A DNA stretch of 40,369 nt from Streptomyces sp. FH025 (GCF_017427025.1 NZ_JAFLNG010000001.1:1-40369); one strand, 5' to 3'. Positions 8,475 to 16,707 are shown, counted from the stretch's first letter. Notes: generated by a model from the letters alone, not told the origin. Translations and numbers: made by a program.

Positions 8475-9547
8475 CCGACCTCCAGAAGACCCCGGCGGAC
8501 TCCGCCCCTGCGGATGCCCCCGCCGGGGACCCGTTCCTCTCCGTGCGCGACCTGCGGATCCACTTCGACACCGACGACGGCCTGGTCCGCTCGGTGGACG
8601 GGGTCAGCTTCGACCTGCACAAGGGCCGCACCCTGGGCATCGTCGGCGAGTCCGGCTCCGGCAAGTCCGTCACCTCGCTGGGCATCATGGGCCTGCACCG
8701 CTCCAAGCGGGCCCGGATCAGCGGCGAGATCTGGCTGGGCGGCGAGGAGCTGATCGCCGCCGGACCGGACCGGGTGCGCCAACTGCGCGGCCGCGAACTG
8801 GCGATGATCTTCCAGGACCCGCTGACCGCGATGCACCCCTACTACACCGTCGGCGCGCAGATCGTCGAGGCGTACCGGGTGCACCACCCCCAGGCCTCCA
8901 AGAAGCAGGCCCGGGCCCGCGCGATCGAGATGCTCGACCGGGTCGGCATCCCGCAGCCCGACCGTCGGGTGGACGACTACCCGCACCAGTTCTCCGGCGG
9001 CATGCGCCAGCGCGCGATGATCGCCATGGCCCTGGTCAATGACCCCTCGCTGCTGATCGCCGACGAGCCCACCACCGCCCTGGACGTCACCGTCCAGGCG
9101 CAGATCCTGGACCTCATCCGCGACCTCCAGGAGGAGTTCGGCTCCGCCGTCATCATCATCACCCACGACCTCGGGGTGGTCGCCGAGCTGGCCGACGACA
9201 TCCTGGTCATGTACGGGGGCAAGTGCATCGAGCGCGGCCCCGCCGAAACCCTCTTCGACGCGCCCGAACACCCGTACACCTGGGGCCTGTTGGGCTCGAT
9301 GCCGCGACTGGACCGGGAGCTCCAGGACCGGCTGGTGCCGGTCAAGGGCACCCCGCCCAGCCTGATCAACGTGCCGTCGGGCTGCGCCTTCCACCCGCGC
9401 TGCCCGTACGCCGCCCTGACCGGCGGCCGCTCCACCGGCGAGCTCCCGGTGCTGGCCGAGGCCGCGCCCGGGCACTTCGCGGCCTGCCACCTGCCGGCCG
9501 ACGAGCGGCACCGCATCTTCGCCGAAGAGATCGCGCCCCGGCTGTGA
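8471..9547 (+). CDS. Peptide ABC transporter ATPase (DppD/OppD type)
   Basis: A 358-residue cytosolic ATPase energising the importer. Walker A is GESGSGKS (about residues 59-66). The signature is FSGGMRQR, Walker B is [12 protein letters not shown], and the switch His lies in [12 protein letters not shown]. The C-terminal oligopeptide-transporter domain has [12 protein letters not shown] and a cysteine-bearing [11 protein letters not shown] segment; in related proteins this region can bind an Fe-S cluster, which is not shown here. The GTG start at 8471 overlaps the preceding stop. The N-terminus has a 20-residue Ala/Pro/Asp lead. Confidence 0.94.
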
Positions 9548-9581
9548 GCCCGGCCTCGTACCACCTTCCTGGAGACAACCG

Positions 9582-10667
9582 ATGACGGACACTCAGGCGG
9601 CCACGATCCCCTCGCCGGCGCCCGCCTCCGGCCGCGAGCCGCTGCTGAAGGTGACCGGCCTGACCCGGCACTTCCCGATCAAGGGCGGACTGCTGCGACG
9701 CCAGACCGGCGCGGTGCGGGCCGTCGACGGCATCGACTTCACGGTCAACGCCGGTGAGACGCTGGGCGTCGTCGGAGAGTCCGGCTGCGGAAAGTCGACC
9801 ATGGGCCGACTGGTCACCCGGCTGGACGAACCCACCGATGGGACCATCGAGTTCGAGGGCACCGACATCAGCCACCTGGGCGTCGGGGCGATGCGGCCGA
9901 TGCGCCGCGACATCCAGATGATCTTCCAGGACCCGTACTCCTCGCTGAACCCGCGGCACACCGTCGGCACCATCGTCAGCGCGCCGTTCAAGCTCCAGGG
10001 CGTGCAGCCCGAGGGCGGGGTCAAGAAGGCCGTCCAGGACCTGCTGGAGCTGTGCGGGCTCAGCCCCGAGCACTACAACCGCTACCCGCACGAGTTCTCC
10101 GGCGGCCAGCGCCAGCGCATCGGCATCGCCCGGGCGCTCGCGCTGAAGCCGAAGATGATCGTCGCCGACGAGCCGGTCTCCGCGCTGGACGTGTCGATCC
10201 AGGCGCAGGTGGTCAACCTGCTGGACGACCTCCAGCAGGAGCTGGGCCTGACGTACCTGATCATCGCCCACGACCTCTCGGTGGTCCGGCACGTTTCGGA
10301 CCGGGTGGCGGTGATGTACCTCGGCAAGATCGTGGAGATCGCCGACCGGGACTCGCTGTACCGCAGCCCGATGCACCCGTACACCAACGCCCTGATGTCG
10401 GCGGTACCGGTGCCCGACCCGCGACGGCGCCAGCGCGCCGGGCGCGAGCGGATCCTGCTCAAGGGCGACGTGCCCTCGCCGATCAACCCGCCCAGCGGCT
10501 GCCGGTTCCGCACGCGCTGCTGGAAGGCGCAGGAGGTGTGCGCCACCCAGGAGCCGGCGCTGGTGGCGCTGAAGACCGGGCACCAGGTGGCTTGCCACTT
10601 CCCGGAGCGGAGCGAGGGGAACGATCAGCACAGCCCCGAGAACATCGCGGAGGACAAGGCGTCCTGA
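9582..10667 (+). CDS. Peptide ABC transporter ATPase (DppF/OppF type)
   Basis: A 361-residue second ATPase, forming the heterodimer with the DppD-type protein. Walker A is GESGCGKS (about residues 65-72), the signature FSGGQRQR, Walker [13 protein letters not shown], and the switch His is in [13 protein letters not shown]. The C-terminal extension has [16 protein letters not shown] and the cysteine segment [15 protein letters not shown]. The ATG at 9582 follows CTGGAGACAACC. It is the last gene of the operon; no strong hairpin is evident in the 47 bases to the next start. Confidence 0.94.
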   Translation: MTDTQAATIPSPAPASGREPLLKVTGLTRHFPIKGGLLRRQTGAVRAVDGIDFTVNAGETLGVVGESGCGKSTMGRLVTRLDEPTDGTIEFEGTDISHLGVGAMRPMRRDIQMIFQDPYSSLNPRHTVGTIVSAPFKLQGVQPEGGVKKAVQDLLELCGLSPEHYNRYPHEFSGGQRQRIGIARALALKPKMIVADEPVSALDVSIQAQVVNLLDDLQQELGLTYLIIAHDLSVVRHVSDRVAVMYLGKIVEIADRDSLYRSPMHPYTNALMSAVPVPDPRRRQRAGRERILLKGDVPSPINPPSGCRFRTRCWKAQEVCATQEPALVALKTGHQVACHFPERSEGNDQHSPENIAEDKAS

Positions 10668-10714
10668 AGCCGTAGCCGGAGGGGAGGGTTCCGCGGCAGG
10701 TCATAGTTGTTCCC

Positions 10715-11374
10715 GTGACCTCGCAGATCTTCCCCTCCGACGTGCAGCAGTCGCTGGACCTCGTCGGCATCTTCGTCTTCGCCCTCTCCGGAGGGCTGCT
10801 CGCCGTCCGCAAGAACATGGACATCTTCGGGATCTGCGTGCTGGCCGAGGCCACAGCCCTGGGCGGCGGGGTGATGCGCGACCTGGTGATCGGCGCGACA
10901 CCGGTGGTCGCCTTCACCAACCTCGGCTACTTCGTCACCCCGCTGATAGCCGCCCTCGTGGTGTTCTTCCTGCACCCCGAGGTCGAGCGGATCAACCGGG
11001 CGGTGCAGACCCTGGACGCCCTGGGCCTCGGCCTGTTCTGCGTCACCGGCACCGCCAAGGCGCACGACTACGGGCTGGGCGCCGTCGCGGCCGTCGCGCT
11101 CGGCATGGTGACCGCGGCCGGCGGCGGCGTGATCCGCGACGTGCTGGCCGGGGAGATCCCCTCGCTGCTGCGCTGGGACCGCGAGATCTACGCCGTCCCG
11201 GCCCTGGTCGGAGCCGCGCTGGTGGCCGCCCTGATCGGTGCCGACCGGCTCACCGGCGTCACCGGCACCGCCGCCGCGCTCACCGCCTTCGGCCTGCGGA
11301 TGCTCGCCCTGAAGTACGGCTGGCGCGCCCCGCGGGCCTGGCGCCGCAACGGTTCTCGCACCAGCGAGGAGTAG
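10715..11374 (+). CDS. TRIC-family (UPF0126) cation channel-like membrane protein
   Basis: A 219-residue integral membrane protein of the trimeric intracellular cation channel family. Two internal repeats are visible, each with a Gly-rich helix: VFALSGGLLAVRKNMDIFGICVLAEATALGGGVMRDL near the N-terminus and FCVTGTAKAHDYGLGAVAAV with TAAGGGVIRDVLAGEIP in the middle. About seven membrane helices are expected. Bacterial homologues conduct monovalent cations, but the physiological role is unclear. The GTG at 10715 has no Shine-Dalgarno sequence and a CATAGT box 7 bases upstream, so a leaderless message is possible. Its last 95 bases are antisense to the 3' end of the IclR gene. Confidence 0.88.
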   Translation: MTSQIFPSDVQQSLDLVGIFVFALSGGLLAVRKNMDIFGICVLAEATALGGGVMRDLVIGATPVVAFTNLGYFVTPLIAALVVFFLHPEVERINRAVQTLDALGLGLFCVTGTAKAHDYGLGAVAAVALGMVTAAGGGVIRDVLAGEIPSLLRWDREIYAVPALVGAALVAALIGADRLTGVTGTAAALTAFGLRMLALKYGWRAPRAWRRNGSRTSEE

Positions 11375-12062
11375 GCGAGCCGCCGTACGCCAGCGAGATC
11401 GCCTCGGCCGTGCAGAGCAGCTCCGGCAGCATCCGGGCCAGTTCGGCCGGCGGCACCTGGCTGGCCGGGGCGCTCAGCGCGCAGGCCGCGACCGTCCGCC
11501 CGCCGCTGCCCGCGACCGGTGCGGCCACGCAGGTCACCGGCTCCCGGTGCTCGCGGGACTCGGCCGCCCAGCCCCGGCGGCGCACCGCCGCCACCTCGGC
11601 CTCCTCGTTCGGCCCGTCCGCGTTCGGCCCGTCCGCGGGCAGCCCGGCGAGGAGCACCCGCCCCACCGCCGTACCCGTCACCGGGGCGCGGCGCCCGATC
11701 CGGGACGGCCGGTCCGCCCCGGGCCCGGCCACCTCGTCCACGTAGAGCACCTCGCCGTCGTGCAGCACGGCCAGCTGGACGGTGTAGCCGGAGCGCGAGC
11801 TGAGCGCCGCCAGGTAGGGCGCGGCCACCTGCCGTACGTCGATCTCCTCCAGCGCGCGGTGGGCCAGCGACAGCACCCGGCCGCCGATCCGGTAGAGCCG
11901 GTCGGGCTGGCGCTGCACGAAGCCGTGCTCCTCCAGGGTGCGCAGCAGCCGCAGCGCGGTGGACTTGTGCACCCCGAGGCTGCCCGCGGCCTGCTCCAGC
12001 GAGAGCGGGCCGTCGCCGAGCGAGCCGAGCAGGGTCAGCGCGCGGTCGACCGACTGCGACAT
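11280..12062 (-). CDS. IclR-family transcriptional regulator with odd C-terminal tail
   Basis: A 260-residue regulator. The N-terminal winged helix is [47 protein letters not shown] (about residues 4-50); the effector domain follows with [21 protein letters not shown] and [20 protein letters not shown] five-residue duplication [10 protein letters not shown] near the middle comes from an exact 15-bp repeat. The last 30 or so residues (after AISLAYGG) are Arg/Gly/Ser-rich and are encoded entirely opposite the TRIC-family gene, so they look like a readthrough tail rather than part of the fold. It is divergent from the cysteine desulfurase gene, which it may regulate along with itself; the effector is unknown. 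Confidence 0.88.
   Translation of the reverse strand: MSQSVDRALTLLGSLGDGPLSLEQAAGSLGVHKSTALRLLRTLEEHGFVQRQPDRLYRIGGRVLSLAHRALEEIDVRQVAAPYLAALSSRSGYTVQLAVLHDGEVLYVDEVAGPGADRPSRIGRRAPVTGTAVGRVLLAGLPADGPNADGPNEEAEVAAVRRRGWAAESREHREPVTCVAAPVAGSGGRTVAACALSAPASQVPPAELARMLPELLCTAEAISLAYGGSPTPRWCENRCGARPAGRASRTSGRASAGRRR
11607..11636. repeat. Exact 15-bp tandem duplication inside the IclR gene
   Basis: GTTCGGCCCGTCCGC occurs twice in a row (11607-11621, 11622-11636). On the minus strand it encodes Ala-Asp-Gly-Pro-Asn twice. It keeps the frame and looks recent because the copies are identical. Confidence 0.95.
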
Positions 12063-12120
12063 TTCACCCCCACTGGTGTCCGACCAAGACGCGTGCGTCA
12101 GGCTAACCGCAAGGCGCCGC

Positions 12121-12139
12121 AGTGGTACAAACCAGTACC
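12121..12139. promoter_or_regulatory. Candidate GntR/HutC-type (DasR dre-like) operator
   Basis: On the minus strand 12121-12136 reads ACTGGTTTGTACCACT. Its two six-base half sites equal those of the DasR consensus ACTGGTCTAGACCACT; the four central bases match in only one position. The overlapping element GGTAC-N6-GTACC (12124-12139) is a second imperfect operator candidate. It lies 58 bases upstream of the IclR start and about 190 bases upstream of the desulfurase start. The binding protein is unproven and could be IclR itself. Confidence 0.4.
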
Positions 12140-12204
12140 GGACGCGGCCGTCCGGAGGCGGTTCGTTCGTCCTCCGTCCGGTTGTTCGGGCCGTCGGCCG
12201 CCGG

Positions 12205-12252
12205 TGGTTCGGGCGGTCGTTCGGGCGGTCGTTCAGGCGGTCGTTCGGGCGG
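12205..12252. repeat. Four tandem 12-bp TCGTTCGGGCGG repeats
   Basis: Units at 12205-12216, 12217-12228, 12229-12240 and 12241-12252 differ from TCGTTCGGGCGG by at most one base, and a decayed unit follows. They fill the IclR-desulfurase intergenic region. The GTTCGG core is shared with the 15-bp duplication in the IclR gene and, reversed, with the 23-bp repeats at 2065. Confidence 0.93.
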
Positions 12253-12309
12253 GATGGCGGGCGGTGGCCGGATCGGTGTGCGCCTGCTCGGGCCCGGGGG
12301 AGCGCCCTC

Positions 12310-12315
12310 TACAAT
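12310..12315 (+). promoter_or_regulatory. Candidate -10 box TACAAT for cysteine desulfurase
   Basis: TACAAT fits the -10 consensus and lies only 9 bases before the ATG at 12325 (3 before the ATG at 12319). No Shine-Dalgarno sequence is present, so a leaderless or near-leaderless message is likely. Confidence 0.5.
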
Positions 12316-12324
12316 CGGATGGTT

Positions 12325-13506
12325 ATGCCATACCTGGACCATGCGGCGACCACGCCGATGCTGCCCGAGGCGATCGCCGCGATGACGGCGCACCTGGGGG
12401 TGGTCGGCAACGCCTCGTCCCTGCACGCGGCCGGCCGCCGGGCCCGCCGGGTGGTCGAGGAGGCCCGCGAGTCGCTGGCCGAGTCGCTCAACGCACGCCC
12501 CAGCGAGATCGTGCTCACCGGCGGCGGCACCGAGTCCGACAACCTGGCCGTCAAGGGCCTGTACTGGGCCCGCCGGGACGCCGACCCGGCCCGCACCCGG
12601 GTGCTGTGCAGCCCGGTCGAGCACCACGCGGTGCTGGACGCGGTGCACTGGCTCTCCGAGCACGAGGGCGCGGCCGTCGAGTACCTCCCGGTGGACGAGT
12701 TGGGCCGGGTGCACCCCGAGGCGCTGCGCTCGTCGATCGAGAGCGATCCGGCCTCGGTCGCGCTGGTCACCGTGATGTGGGCCAACAACGAGGTCGGCAC
12801 CGTCCAGCCGGTGCGCGAACTCGCTGCCGTGGCGGCCGAGTACGGCATCCCGATGCACGCCGACGCGGTGCAGGCGCTCGGGCAGGTCCCGGTCTCCTTC
12901 GCCGACTCCGGGCTCACCGCCCTCACCGTCACCGGGCACAAGATCGGCGGGCCGTTCGGCATCGGCGCCCTGCTGCTCTCCCGCGGCGCCACGCCCGTAC
13001 CGCTGCTGCACGGCGGCGGCCAGGAGCGCGACGTGCGCTCCGGCACCCTGGACGCGCCGGCCGCCGCCGGCTTCGCCGCCGCCGCTTCCTTCGCCGTCGA
13101 GCACCGGGCCGAGCACGCGGCCCTGCTCGGCGGACTGCGGGACGAACTGGTGGCCGGCGTGCTGGCCGCGGTGCCGGACGCGGTGCTCAACGGCGACCCG
13201 TCCGCCGAGGGCCGGCTGCCCGCCAACGCCCACTTCTCCTTCCCCGGCTGCGAGGGCGACGCGCTGCTGATGCTGCTGGACGCCCAGGGCATCGAGTGCT
13301 CCACCGGCTCCGCCTGCAACGCCGGGGTGCCGCAGCCCAGCCACGTGCTGCTCGCCATGGGCGTCGACCCGGTGCTGGCCAGGGCCTCGCTGCGGTTCTC
13401 GCTCGGGCACACCTCGGTGCGGGAGGACGTCACGGCGCTCGCCTCGGCCATCGGGCCGGCGGTGCAGCGGGCCCGCAACGCGGGGCTGGCGTCGGTGCGG
13501 CGCTAG
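12325..13506 (+). CDS. Cysteine desulfurase (NifS/IscS type)
   Basis: PLP enzyme that removes sulfur from cysteine to give alanine and an enzyme persulfide. The product is 393 residues. The N-terminus [15 protein letters not shown] is the class hallmark. Other motifs are [23 protein letters not shown] and [13 protein letters not shown]; the PLP lysine lies in [10 protein letters not shown] (about K206). The catalytic Cys loop is [11 protein letters not shown] (about C331). The ATG at 12325 gives [11 protein letters not shown]; an in-frame ATG at 12319 adds two residues. The mnmA gene follows after 52 bases, so the main job is probably sulfur supply for tRNA thiolation, although Fe-S assembly cannot be excluded. 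Confidence 0.94.
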   Translation: MPYLDHAATTPMLPEAIAAMTAHLGVVGNASSLHAAGRRARRVVEEARESLAESLNARPSEIVLTGGGTESDNLAVKGLYWARRDADPARTRVLCSPVEHHAVLDAVHWLSEHEGAAVEYLPVDELGRVHPEALRSSIESDPASVALVTVMWANNEVGTVQPVRELAAVAAEYGIPMHADAVQALGQVPVSFADSGLTALTVTGHKIGGPFGIGALLLSRGATPVPLLHGGGQERDVRSGTLDAPAAAGFAAAASFAVEHRAEHAALLGGLRDELVAGVLAAVPDAVLNGDPSAEGRLPANAHFSFPGCEGDALLMLLDAQGIECSTGSACNAGVPQPSHVLLAMGVDPVLARASLRFSLGHTSVREDVTALASAIGPAVQRARNAGLASVRR

Positions 13507-13558
13507 CTTTTTACTCGGCGGCGGGCATGCGCGACGGCCCCGTACTCTTGTAGTCACC

Positions 13559-14695
13559 ATGACTGACTTCCCGGGTGCCCCGACCGCTCCGTCCACCGGC
13601 CGTCTGCGCGTGCTCGCGGCGATGTCCGGCGGCGTCGACTCCGCCGTCGCCGCCGCGCGCGCCGCCGAAGCGGGGCACGAGGTGACCGGCGTCCACCTGG
13701 CGCTGTCCGCCAACCCGCAGTCCTTCCGTACGGGCGCGCGCGGGTGCTGCACCATCGAGGACTCCCGGGACGCCTGGCGGGCCGCCGACGTGATCGGCAT
13801 CCCCTTCTACGTCTGGGACCTCGCCGAGCGCTTCCGCGAGGACGTCATCGACGACTTCGTCGCCGAGTACGCGGCCGGCCGCACGCCGAACCCCTGCCTG
13901 CGCTGCAACGAGAAGATCAAGTTCGCCGCGCTGCTCGACAAGGCGATCGCCCTCGGCTTCGACGCCGTCTGCACCGGCCACTACGCCCGGATCGTCGACC
14001 TGCCCTCCGGGGAGCGCCAGCTCCACCGTGCCGTCGACGCGGCGAAGGACCAGTCCTACGTCCTCGGTGTGCTGGATGCCGACCAGCTCGCCCACTCCCT
14101 CTTCCCGCTCGGAGACACGACGAAGGAAGAGATTCGGGCGGAGGCCGAGCGCCGGGGCCTGGCCGTCGCCAAGAAGCCGGACAGCCACGACATCTGCTTC
14201 ATCGCCGACGGCGACACCCAGGGCTTCCTCGCGAAGCACCTCGGCACGGCGACCGGCGACATCCTCGACGTCGACGGCACCAAGCTCGGCGAGCACGACG
14301 GCGCGTACGGCTTCACCATCGGCCAGCGCAAGGGCCTGCGCATCGGCCGCCCGGCGGCGGACGGCAAGCCCCGGTACGTGCTGGACATCTCCCCGGTGAA
14401 CAACACCGTGACGGTCGGCCCCATCGAGGGCCTGGACGTAACCGGTCTGACCGCCATCCGCCCCCGCTGGTGCGGCACCGAGCCCCTCGCGGACGGCCGC
14501 TACACCGCCCAGCTCCGCGCCCACGGCGAGGAGGTCCCGGTGACCGCGTCGGTGGTCGACGGCGAGCTCCGGGTCCAGCTGGACACCCCGGTGCGGGGGA
14601 TCGCCCCCGGCCAGGCCGTCGTGCTGTACGACGGCACCCGCGTCGTCGGCTCCGCCACCATCGCCACCACCGAGCGCCCGGCCGTCAACGCCTGA
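13559..14695 (+). CDS. mnmA: tRNA-specific 2-thiouridylase MnmA
   Basis: Adds sulfur to U34 of Lys, Glu and Gln tRNAs using ATP and persulfide sulfur. The product is 378 residues, normal for the family. The PP-loop [13 protein letters not shown] is at about residues 24-36. The two catalytic cysteines are in [12 protein letters not shown] and [16 protein letters not shown]. The central [11 protein letters not shown] motif and the C-terminal beta-barrel are present. No Shine-Dalgarno sequence precedes the ATG at 13559, and a TACTCT box at 13543-13548 suggests a short or absent leader. A strong terminator follows, which marks the end of the conserved block. Confidence 0.96.
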   Translation: MTDFPGAPTAPSTGRLRVLAAMSGGVDSAVAAARAAEAGHEVTGVHLALSANPQSFRTGARGCCTIEDSRDAWRAADVIGIPFYVWDLAERFREDVIDDFVAEYAAGRTPNPCLRCNEKIKFAALLDKAIALGFDAVCTGHYARIVDLPSGERQLHRAVDAAKDQSYVLGVLDADQLAHSLFPLGDTTKEEIRAEAERRGLAVAKKPDSHDICFIADGDTQGFLAKHLGTATGDILDVDGTKLGEHDGAYGFTIGQRKGLRIGRPAADGKPRYVLDISPVNNTVTVGPIEGLDVTGLTAIRPRWCGTEPLADGRYTAQLRAHGEEVPVTASVVDGELRVQLDTPVRGIAPGQAVVLYDGTRVVGSATIATTERPAVNA

Positions 14696-14708
14696 GCTGG
14701 CTTGTTGA

Positions 14709-14743
14709 CCCGCCCGATCCGCCACCTTGGCGGATCGGGCGGG
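14709..14743 (+). terminator. Strong terminator after mnmA
   Basis: Perfect 15-bp stem CCCGCCCGATCCGCC / GGCGGATCGGGCGGG with loop ACCTT, beginning 13 bases past the mnmA stop. Confidence 0.88.
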
Positions 14744-14773
14744 GGTGACCAGATCGGTTCGAACGCGGTGCTA

Positions 14774-14808
14774 CACGGTGGCACCGTGCGGTGCGGTGTC
14801 TCTACGCT
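14774..14808 (+). promoter_or_regulatory. Palindrome and -10 box of toxin-antitoxin operon
   Basis: CACGGTG-G-CACCGTG at 14774-14788 is a perfect 7-bp-arm palindrome placed where the -35 should be. TACGCT at 14803-14808 is a TANNNT -10 box 6 bases before the antitoxin ATG. Phd-type antitoxins commonly repress their own promoter through such palindromes; that role is inferred here. Confidence 0.5.
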
Positions 14809-14814
14809 GGAGGC

Positions 14815-15084
14815 ATGTCGGTCCAACCCGAGATCACTCAGCGGGATTTCCGCAGCAGGTCAAAAGAGATCATGGACGCCGTCCAGGCTGGCCAGTCCTT
14901 CACCGTGACCAGGGACGGGCATCAGATCGGGGAGCTGATCCCGCTGCGCCGTCGCCGACGGTTCGTTTCCCGGGACGAGTTCGCCGCCATGTCGCGCAGT
15001 GCTCCCGACATCTCCCTCGACGCCTTCCGAGCCGATCAGGAGGCCACGGCCGAGCAGCGGGCGGATGACTCATATGGCCGCTGA
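14815..15084 (+). CDS. Phd/YefM-family antitoxin
   Basis: An 89-residue antitoxin expected to bind the downstream PIN toxin and the operon promoter. The N-terminal Phd fold is recognisable in EITQRDFRSRSKEIMDAVQAGQSFTVTRDGHQIGELIPL (about residues 5-43). The charged C-terminal half is the likely toxin-binding part. The ATG at 14815 follows GGAGG directly and a TACGCT -10 box; the in-frame GTG at 14791 would put the promoter inside the gene and is rejected. It overlaps the toxin gene by 20 bases. Confidence 0.9.
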   Translation: MSVQPEITQRDFRSRSKEIMDAVQAGQSFTVTRDGHQIGELIPLRRRRRFVSRDEFAAMSRSAPDISLDAFRADQEATAEQRADDSYGR

Positions 15085-15529
15085 GTACCAGCAGGGGCTT
15101 CTCGACACCAACATCATGATCCTGCGTAAGTGGGTGGACCCGGCCGAGTTGCCGACCGAGATGGCCATCAGCGCGATCACCCTCGCCGAACTCTCTGCCG
15201 GTCCGCACGAGGTGCGCCGGAACGAGGAGCAGAAGGACTACGACGAGTACGCCGAACGGGCCCGGCGGCTCGACGTGCTTCAACGGGCAGAGAACGAATT
15301 CGACCCGATTCCGTTCGATGCCGACGCGGCCCGGATCTACGGGCGAGTCTGCGCAGCGGTGGTCGGAGCTGGCCGCAAGCCGAGGCGTCGGATAGCGGAT
15401 CTGATGATCGCGGCGATTGCCATCGCCGAGGACCTGCCGCTGTTCACCACCAACCCGGACGACTTCAAGGGCCTTGAAGGCCTGCTCACCGTGGTTCCGG
15501 TGAGCAGGCCTCTGGTTGAGCATTCCTGA
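15065..15529 (+). CDS. PIN-domain (VapC-type) toxin
   Basis: A 154-residue PIN-domain ribonuclease toxin. The acidic metal-site residues are visible in order: Asp in LLDTNIMI (about residue 14), Glu in ITLAELSAG, Asp in RIADLMIAAIAIAE, and the final TTNPDDFKGLEGL segment. Family members cut specific tRNAs or rRNA; the target here is unknown. ATG codons at 15065 and 15074 are both in frame and both overlap the antitoxin; I report the longer one. The final 17 or so codons contain a perfect 14-bp hairpin. Confidence 0.88.
   Translation: MTHMAAEYQQGLLDTNIMILRKWVDPAELPTEMAISAITLAELSAGPHEVRRNEEQKDYDEYAERARRLDVLQRAENEFDPIPFDADAARIYGRVCAAVVGAGRKPRRRIADLMIAAIAIAEDLPLFTTNPDDFKGLEGLLTVVPVSRPLVEHS
15478..15511. 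terminator. Bidirectional hairpin terminator inside the end of the toxin gene
   Basis: Perfect 14-bp stem AGGCCTGCTCACCG / CGGTGAGCAGGCCT with a 6-base loop. It lies in the last codons of the toxin gene, 18 bases before its stop, and 43 bases past the stop of the converging NUDIX gene, so it could serve both transcripts. Confidence 0.7.
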
Positions 15530-15553
15530 GGTCTCGGGGCCCGGAGGTGACCG

Positions 15554-16054
15554 TCAGGCGGCGTGCCGTTCCGTCGCCGACCGCCCGATGTAGAGGAGCG
15601 GCTGCCGCAGCCCGCTGTCGGCGATCTGCACGGCCGCCCGGACGCGTGCCGCCATGTACGGCTCGGCAAGGTCGTCGAGTTCGCTCAACGGCACCCACGC
15701 GAAGGCCTTGATCTCGTCGCGCGCGCCAATAGGGACGCCCTGGCGCTTCAGGGCGTCCACCTCCTCGGCGCTGGCGAACCCGCCGTCGCAGATGAAGTTG
15801 AAGCCCTCGCACGCGCCGGAAGACGGGTTGGCCGGGATCTGGTCGACCCCGAGGTGGAACTCGATCACCCGGCGCAGACCGGTCTCCTCCGCCAGCTCCC
15901 GCATGGCACCGTCGGCGATCTGCTCGCCCTGGTGGACGGCCCCGCCCGGGAGCTGGAGACCCTTCCGGTAGTGCGTTTCCGCCATGAGGACCTCCCCGTC
16001 CTGGTTCCTGACCATGACGACGGCACCGATGCGGCGGGTGGCTTCGTTCTTCAC
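15554..16054 (-). CDS. NUDIX hydrolase
   Basis: A 166-residue pyrophosphohydrolase of the NUDIX superfamily. The full NUDIX box GX5EX7REUXEEXGU is present: GAVHQGEQIADGAM then RELAEETGL (about residues 38-60). IGAVVMVRNQDGEVLMAE at the start and a later EIKAFAWVPLSELDDL segment fit nucleotide-type members; the substrate cannot be told. The start is GTG at 16054 with GGAGC upstream. It converges with the toxin gene. Its neighbours suggest a variable region rather than an operon. Confidence 0.92.
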   Translation of the reverse strand: MKNEATRRIGAVVMVRNQDGEVLMAETHYRKGLQLPGGAVHQGEQIADGAMRELAEETGLRRVIEFHLGVDQIPANPSSGACEGFNFICDGGFASAEEVDALKRQGVPIGARDEIKAFAWVPLSELDDLAEPYMAARVRAAVQIADSGLRQPLLYIGRSATERHAA

Positions 16055-16132
16055 GGATGTTGCTCCGATCGCTGGATGTGTGCGGGTACTACTCGGAGTC
16101 GAAGGAAGTCCCGAATGCCGGGGGACTCGGTT

Positions 16133-16165
16133 CCGCCCGCGCCGCCGGCCCGGCGGCGCGGGCGG
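16133..16165 (-). terminator. Very GC-rich hairpin terminator
   Basis: CCGCCCGCGCCGCCGG (16133-16148) and CCGGCGGCGCGGGCGG (16150-16165) form up to 16 pairs around one base; in practice a stem of about 14 bp with a small loop. It follows the 48-residue membrane gene on the minus strand. Confidence 0.75.
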
Positions 16166-16171
16166 GGGAGA

Positions 16172-16318
16172 TCAGTGGGCGTGGTTGATCAGTACCACGG
16201 CCGCGACGATGAGGTGCAGCCCGGCAGCGGCGGACACCCCGTAGGCAGCCCAGACCCGGACGGGGTCAGGAATGGATGCCGGAAGCTCGTAACCGTCCTC
16301 CGGCGTCTGCGAGTTCAC
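16172..16318 (-). CDS. Small single-span membrane protein, coupled to broken ATPase gene
   Basis: A 48-residue frame starting at GTG 16318, whose GTGA overlaps the stop of the upstream ATPase gene, a typical translational coupling. The product starts MNSQTPEDGYELP and has one hydrophobic helix (VWAAYGVSAAAGLHLIVAAVVLI) ending NHAH. Third-position bias is moderate. I do not recognise a family. It may have worked with the anti-sigma-like ATPase before that gene was interrupted. It would need reinitiation or its own signal to be expressed now. Confidence 0.6.
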   Translation of the reverse strand: MNSQTPEDGYELPASIPDPVRVWAAYGVSAAAGLHLIVAAVVLINHAH

Positions 16319-16707
16319 TGGGATGTCGAGAGGTCGGCGTGAACGACCTTGCCGAAGGGGAGGACCGTGACGCCCCAGCGGCCACGGGTAAGCCGGTGGA
16401 CCATCGCCAGACCCCGGCCCGACGTGGCATCGGGCCCGGCCTGGATCATCACCGGCATCACCCGGGAGCCGTCCCCGACCAGGATGCGGACGACCCGCTC
16501 GCTCGGCCGACGCACGGCCACGATCATGCGCATCTGGCACCCTGTCTCGACCGCATTGGTGGCCAACTCGCTGACGACCACCGAGGCGTCGTCGATCAGG
16601 TCATCCAGCCCCTACTCTCGTAGCTTCGCCCCGACGAAGCGACGGGCGTGACCCACCGATTCCGGCACGCGTTGAGGGCGGCGGTGAAGCAGGCAGCGGT
16701 GAGGCAC
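16315..16707 (-). pseudogene. RsbW-like histidine-kinase-fold ATPase, interrupted by an amber codon
   Basis: Reading the minus strand from GTG 16707, a 131-codon frame encodes a typical Streptomyces RsbW-like ATP-binding protein: PESVGHARRFVGAKLRE, a stop, then GLDDLIDDASVVVSEL. The N-box VVSELATNAVETG and the G-box GDGSRVMP with TSGRGLAMVHRL follow. The TAG stop at 16612-16614 stands where relatives usually have Trp (REWGLDDL), so one TGG-to-TAG change explains it. A restart at GTG 16581 would lack the first helix. Members of this family act as anti-sigma factors or regulators; this copy is probably inactive or recently lost. A base-calling error is the main alternative. Confidence 0.75.

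Noticed and set aside
13543-13548. TACTCT considered as the mnmA promoter -10
   Set aside because: Only a loose TANNNT match without a -35; mentioned in the gene entry but too weak for a separate feature.
14756-14765. GGTTCGAA considered as a tRNA T-loop
   Set aside because: No acceptor, D or anticodon stems surround it; no tRNA was found anywhere in the window.
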